Assembly: GCA_036346255.1 (NCBI GenBank)
Contig: CM070629.1
Span: forward strand, 1,989,001-2,053,000
DNA length: 64,000 bases
Direction: 5' to 3'
From: Ampelocalamus luodianensis
Taxonomy: Eukaryota > Streptophyta > Magnoliopsida > Poales > Poaceae
The notes under the pieces: generated by a model
What the model saw: the letters and a program-made list of their open reading frames with translations, nothing else
Databases searched by the model: none
Told to the model about the DNA's origin: nothing
Part shown: one piece after another, positions 59,201 to 64,000 of the stretch
Layout of the letters: each line of letters starts with the position of its first letter
Numbering within the stretch: the stretch's first letter is position 1
Translations under genes and position numbers: made by a program

Positions 59201-60336
59201 CAGTGACCCCAATTATTTGTGATTATTTGGGAGAATGTAGGCCGACTTTAGCACAGCTTCTATCCATTCGGTGGCTTCAGTTAACCAAGGCAGGCGTCAG
59301 GACATGTACGTCGGCGATCTCATCACCGTCGCCGCGGTGGACCAACAGCTGCCATCGGATCGTCGGATTCGATGGCTCAGATCGCATAGGAACCTCATGG
59401 CTCGGTCAATTATCACGATCTCATCTATAGTAATGCCCAGGGGGCAGTGGCCGTCATCAGATTTGCAGGATTTGATGTGACACCCGGGTTTTGTTTTCGT
59501 TGCGCACGACGGTGCTGGATCTTTGATAGCCAAGTCTGCAGTCTGCACTGCACCAATCCGAATCGTCGCCCGAGTAAAATACTCAACACAAGGGCAAATA
59601 AAATATGTCGGATTGTAGCACGAGAGTGAGACTCTTGCCCTGTCCCGCTTAGTTGGGTAGAAAAATCATACTTTGGCCGGTCATCTCGGGCGTTGATTTG
59701 TTTATACCCATGTCCAAGTCAAGAAAAGGAAAAAGGACTTCTTTTTGAAACATATTGGGAGTGATTCAAAGAAGACAGCTGCAGAGTGAATTTTCTATGT
59801 CGCCGCAGCCTAGAAGTTCACACGGCAGCTTCAATGGCTCGGTAGCTGCGATCAGCCGATCACGCAATTATGCATTCACTCCCACCCAACTACCGATGCT
59901 GCCTTCAGCGTTCCTCTCCCCAAGAACATTTCAACGGCAAGAACAAGAAGAAACCAAGAAAAGAACGACGAATTTGCCGAACTATCTGGAGTTGGAGAAG
60001 AGGTTCTGAAGTTTACCTCATGCAGCCGGACGACATTCGGATGCTTGAGCAGCTTCAGCGTCGCAATCTCTCTCTTTATCTGCGCCACGAACCGCCCATT
60101 TTAGCAATCAAGAAACGAATCCAAAGGGAATCAATCATCAATCGGACGGTGGCCGGCGGCCAAGAAAATCAACCGGCGGGGCGCACCTGCTCGTCGATCT
60201 TCATGGCGAGGATGCGCTGGCGGTCGAGGATCTTGATGGCGAAGGCGCGGCCGGTGTCGGCGTGCCGCGCCAGCCTCACCTTGCCGAAGTGGCCCTCCCC
60301 CAGCGTCCGCCCCATCTCGTACTTGCCCATCCGCAT
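56255..60336 (-). CDS. CIPK21: CBL-interacting protein kinase (SnRK3), CIPK21-like
   Basis: Thirteen exons on the minus strand: 60336-60187, 60079-60017, 58620-58549, 58426-58319, 58214-58134, 58062-58009, 57903-57778, 57687-57478, 57381-57280, 56938-56822, 56713-56642, 56555-56481, 56359-56255. They join in frame to 444 residues. The kinase domain has GEGHFGKV, Lys35 (FAIKIL), HRDLKPEN (Asp129, split by intron 4), DFG (147-149) and CGSPNYIAPE. The NAF motif (NAFQLIGMSSCLDLSGFFEK) at residues 302-304 binds CBL calcium sensors. A phosphatase-interaction-like region (IRFASNYSPTYLFEKIESIV) and C-terminus QELCRYNNSF follow. CIPKs relay Ca2+ signals to transporters under salt, K+ or osmotic stress. 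The assignment to CIPK21 rests on remembered similarity to rice CIPK21. Exon 1 has a second Met at residue 3. Confidence 0.93.
58621..60016 (-). other. Long intron 2 of CIPK21
   Basis: 1.4 kb intron between kinase-domain exons, much longer than the gene's other introns. It contains unrecognised short ORFs (for example 59297-59548 -, Cys-rich) with no domain I can name. It probably includes old insertions or regulatory sequence. Confidence 0.45.
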
Positions 60337-60482
60337 TCCTCGGGCGGCCGCCGTCGTGTCGAATGGTACCGCTGCCTGCGCCGGCCGGCTATCGGCGGAT
60401 GGAAGACTCGAGAGCGCGCGCGCGCGCGTGGTGGACTCGGGAAGACGTGGGATTGAGACTTTGGGAGGGAACTAGGAAGCGG

Positions 60483-60489
60483 CTTTATA
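60483..60489 (-). promoter_or_regulatory. CIPK21 TATA box
   Basis: On the minus strand TATAAAG lies about 150 bp upstream of the CIPK21 ATG, in a suitable position for a core promoter. Confidence 0.55.
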
Positions 60490-60839
60490 TTGGAAGTTGG
60501 AGACGTCCCGGTGCATCTGGGAAGGGGCGGTGACCGGACCCAGACTCCCCTTTGGTTTCATCAGTGTATTGTAGTTTCCCTTTTCTTCTTTTTCTTTATA
60601 TTTCATGAGGAATCAGGTTAGTTCACCCGTTTTTATGAGTGTATGTTGGTTTCTTGATGATGCTTTGGAGAGGCTATGTTTTTTTTTTTTTTTGTGTACA
60701 TGTAAAGATGTGGAAAGGAAAATTTGGAGCTTGATCTTTAAATTCTACTGTTATATTGTTGATTTTTTCTTTGGTGTTTTACTTCCACCAGTTTTCAATG
60801 TTTTGTCAAATCTTCCAGTAGAATATTGTATTACTGTCT

Positions 60840-61050
60840 AGAGCCTAGTGGACGGAGGAGAAAGAAGGGTAAATGGTGCCAGACTGTCGGTGGAGTCGAG
60901 AGATGTGAGAGAGGGGTGAAGAGGAAATTGTAAAAAATGACACAGTAAAATTTGCTAAAGACAACTTATTGGAGGTATTATCTCTAATCTATCTTTCGGA
61001 GACGTGAAATTGATATAGCAAAATTAGAAACGACACTATTGAACATGCCC
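60840..61050. mobile_element. Partial MITE (right end only) upstream of CIPK21
   Basis: The right end CACTATTGAACATGCCC followed by TTA (61051-61053) matches the right end of the MITE at 53198-53475 (CACTATTGAAGATGCCC, TTA). A corresponding left end is not evident, so the element is truncated or strongly diverged and the start is approximate. Confidence 0.45.
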
Positions 61051-61053
61051 TTA

Positions 61054-62446
61054 CATGTTTCTTCGTGGCATTGTTGAATACATGTCCATAGAGAATAGGA
61101 AGCCATTATGAGACAAACCTAGAGCTAGCTATAATGCATTGGTTCATTTAAAATCTAGCCACAATGAAAATGCATACGTGGAGAGTATCTATATTGCATG
61201 TATATAGTTTGGTTCATTTTTTGTATTCACATAGCATAACTAATTTTAAAAACAAAATAGTGTAATGTATGAAATACTTCAACATCCAAATACACCATGC
61301 TTTTTATCAATACCGTAAAAAAAACTGTAGTATTTACAAATCGTGGTATTTCACGCATGGTGCTACGCTGGAAACTGTGGTTTTCGAACACCGTAGTTTT
61401 TTTAATACAGTAACATCCAAATAGACGCTTAATAATAGTTCATCTGTGATCACTACATCAATCCATCCTTCAGTTTGTACTCCACTATGCCGTTGGGAGT
61501 TGAGGCAGCGCCCCGGCCCCCGGCGCGGTCCAGATTAACCGTCCGGTTGAATTCGTGGGGCCTCCCTCGCGCTCTGCCGCCGGTCGCCATCCGTCCATCC
61601 ACAGCCCCAAGTCAGTCGCCGCATGTGGTTGGATGAGCAGATGACCCCACCGCACTCGTTGATTAATAAAAGTAGTCCAGTGATCTGGTCACCGCGGCTT
61701 ACTGTGACCTGCAGCGCGCACACGACGGGGTCGATCGGTCGGCGCGCGGACAGCGGAGACCACGTCGCACCGCGTTTCCGTCCCGTGCGGCACTGCCGCC
61801 GCCTTGCGCCTTCTCCGCAGATTCGGGCCGGGGATAGCAGAGGAGAGGAGAGGAGAGGACAGCGAACTGGTGTCCGAATGCGGCTGCGCGCAACGCGCGG
61901 CGTCAGTGCGCTGACCAGCCTGCATCGTAATGCATGCGTTGGTTATGAATGTAGTTGTGCCGTTCATGTGCTGCTGCCGTCGACACGTCCATCTCAGTTT
62001 ACAATTTACTAGTCCAATGCTTATGTCTTGCTACGGATTAAAAAAATCACAATCCCAACATATTAGATCGTCAACTATCATTATACTCAGCAACGCGACG
62101 GACATCAAAGAGAGTTAAATAGTAAAAATAAAGACCGGTACATGCGCATAAGAATTGTCGCGTTTGTGGCGAAAATGCTGGCGCGTTCGGGGAATCTGGG
62201 ACCGGAAAAGGGTGGGGGGTGCGCTTAGCCGCTTAATTTTTTTTTGTGTCGTCTCGATGTAGCTTAAACTTTGTTGGTTTAAAATTGCAGCGAGCTTGCA
62301 GAACCAATGGACGGTGCCGGAGGCTGCGGCCGCCCGTCGCTGCTGGTGCTAGGCCAATGCGACGCGCGGCACCTCAAAACGTCCATCGGCGCGGGCGCGC
62401 GGCCCGACGAATACAAGCGACACTGCGCAGACGGCAGTCGTGGGTC
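61054..62446. other. Intergenic, no gene supported
   Basis: AT-rich first part (to about 61440), with repeated ACCGTAGTTTTT / AAAAACTGTAGT-like inverted phrases. Then GC-rich sequence with ORFs on both strands (61623-62012 +, 61689-61967 -) lacking recognisable content. Confidence 0.4.
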
Positions 62447-62690
62447 GGAAAATAATTCTATAGGATCTGGTCCACAACTCAATTGATGTGGATCAACTCC
62501 ACTGCATGACACGTGTCCTTTCGCGAATATCAAAGCGTGACGTAATAGCCTTCATTATTCAATTCGTGAAAATTCGCATCAGTGATTTATGAGGTTGTGC
62601 GCTTTGAGATTCGTAAAAGGACACGTGTCACATGATAGAGTTGGTCCACATCAATTGAGTTGTGGACCAGGTCCTATAAGATTATTTTCC
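62447..62690. mobile_element. 244-bp Mutator-type MITE with long TIRs and 9-bp TSD
   Basis: Near-perfect terminal inverted repeats of about 75-90 bp start GGAAAATAAT and include CTGGTCCACAACTCAATTGA and GACACGTGTCCTTT. They are flanked by the perfect 9-bp duplication TCGTGGGTC at 62438-62446 and 62691-62699. A 9-bp duplication and long TIRs are the signature of Mutator-like elements. Each arm carries a CACGTG G-box. Confidence 0.9.
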
Positions 62691-62699
62691 TCGTGGGTC

Positions 62700-64000
62700 G
62701 CATGCCCCAGCGCCAGCGGCTACGCACTTTATGGGTTTGCATACATGTCTGCCCATTGATTTGGTTTTACTAGATCACGTGCATTTCTGGTTTCAGGCTT
62801 TCAGCTGCACGCATGTCATGTGTGGTGGTCATACAATGCTGACACTAGTATAACACTAGTAGTTTGGTATTTTTATTTCAGACCAGCCATACCGCATCGC
62901 TACAGGCCTAGTGGATAATAATGTATAGAAAGCGAGCACGCGCGCGGCTCTCATGATGCACGCGAGGCACATGCACGACCCAAGGACACAAGTCTTCCCG
63001 TACCGGAACGCTTGGTTTAGTTCCAGTTCCACCAACTTTCACATAATCACATGTCGTGAAAGCCACGCGTGCTTTGCACATCGCTTGTGTCCCGGCACGC
63101 ATGTATTTAACGGTCACTGCCCGTCATTTTGGTAGCACGGTTAGCTAGTTGTGCAACTTGATTACTGCCAGTAGTAATATTTTAGTATGTCCACTAACCA
63201 CTTTAGAGTCGCCTCTTCTTTTATTTATCCGGATTAGTAAACAACCAGAGGCTATAGATCTTTGTTTGCCCCCCCCCCCCTTACCTTTGAGTGAACAGTA
63301 GCAGCTAAATTGGGACCTAAATTCGCTATATCATCGGTTTGCGATTTTTTTTATTTAATCCTTTTTAAAATTTTATTTTAAAGTTTGCCCACCCCATCTG
63401 GATTGCGTCAGCGCCGGCGTTGGAAAGTAGCTGATCCAGACACGGACCTGGGCCGCGCGCGCACATCACGTAGCTCGGCACTCGAGCCTCCGCCCGTCAC
63501 GCGGCGCGGGAGGCAGCTCTGCTCGACCGCGCGCCCACGCGGGAATAACCGTGTGATTCCACAGCCGGGCGGCAGAAATGCTCTGGGCAGGCACCGAGCT
63601 CGCATGGCAGGGGGAAGGCCGCATCTCGGCAGATGGACCTCACGCTTGCGCCGGCGAGATTGACCTCGTTTGTACGTCGCTCTCACAAAAGTTCACTCGG
63701 TTATTCCTCAAAAGAAAAGGAAAAAAAAAGGCGAGCATGGCTTAATCTCGCCGGCGCTCTCACAGAAGTTTCACTTCTTCATGGCGCGGGGCGTCGCCAC
63801 GCTCAGCGGCGTCGCCGGAAAGGACACCTTCTGGCTGCAGATGGACATCAAGCTCTACGAGCGCTACGTCTGATAATACGATGGTAATGTGCACGCACGC
63901 GTCTGCTCGCTTACTGCCCCTGCCGGTCGTAGCGTCTTACTACTGATTACAAGTTCTATCTACACTTTTATTTACAGTTCTGTTGTTTGTTTCGATGCTT
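62700..64000. other. Intergenic to window end, no gene supported
   Basis: Contains a C-run (about 63269-63281) and a GC-rich patch (63400-63660) with ORFs on both strands. The ORF 63670-63873 (+) reads HFFMARGVATLSGVAGKD then TFWLQMDIKLYERYV. I do not recognise it and cannot show it is part of a gene. Confidence 0.35.

Noticed and set aside
63670..63873. Short ORF (GVATLSGVAGKDTFWLQMD) as a real gene
   Set aside because: Too short, no recognised family, and no splice-consistent neighbours before the window ends.
1..64000. tRNA, rRNA or other structured RNA genes
   Set aside because: None was recognised by eye. A covariance-model scan would be needed to exclude them.

Overview
This is a plant nuclear window, almost certainly from a grass (Poaceae). 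The genes are intron-rich with GT-AG splicing, the first exons are GC-rich, and the repeats are typical of grasses: Tourist-like and other MITEs, hAT elements, L1-type LINEs, Sirevirus-like and Tekay/RIRE3-like LTRs. From memory, PDK1 and CIPK21 lie close together on rice chromosome 7, so I infer synteny with that region. The CIPK differs from the rice protein as I recall it, so the source is probably not O. sativa itself.

Seven host genes can be reconstructed exon by exon. They are (1) the 3' end of a KIN-12 phragmoplast kinesin (+, 1-1096); (2) the mitotic histone H3 kinase haspin (+, ~3.6-11.4 kb); (3) the novel plant SNARE NPSN13 (-, 13.4-17.9 kb); (4) mitochondrial pyruvate dehydrogenase kinase (+, 35.1-38.9 kb); (5) a MARF1-like NYN-domain protein (+, 47.7-51.5 kb); (6) an intronless-CDS DYW-class PPR protein (+, 53.7-55.7 kb); and (7) the CBL-interacting kinase CIPK21 (-, 56.3-60.3 kb). 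Haspin and NPSN13 converge, and so do the PPR gene and CIPK21. The genes have unrelated roles (cell division, vesicle fusion, mitochondrial metabolism, organellar RNA editing, Ca2+ signalling), so there is no operon-like cooperation.

Between NPSN13 and PDK (about 18-35 kb) is a repeat-dominated block. It holds a 1.27 kb hAT element with 8-bp target duplications, a MITE, a Copia primer-binding-site remnant, a 3.77 kb solo LTR with a 5-bp duplication, a minisatellite, a reversed Sirevirus-like LTR, and a broken minus-strand gene region. That region carries one ABC1K (ADCK1-type) C-terminal exon whose end is tandemly duplicated. Between PDK and the NYN gene (39.3-44.9 kb) is a clean nest: a LINE interrupted by a 471-bp hAT MITE and by a 3.6 kb hAT element with a decayed DUF4371/ZMYM-like transposase. 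Introns are heavily colonised too: haspin intron 2 holds a Tourist-like MITE, a tandem repeat and a Sirevirus-like LTR, NPSN13 intron 9 a LINE fragment and a MITE, and PDK intron 4 a hAT MITE.

Nothing resembles an undescribed gene system. The most notable points are the missing in-frame start codon of haspin, a possible short alternative haspin isoform, the duplicated half-exon in the ABC1K fragment, and several transposon insertions with exactly readable target-site duplications. All coordinates were read by eye; no alignment or database search was run.
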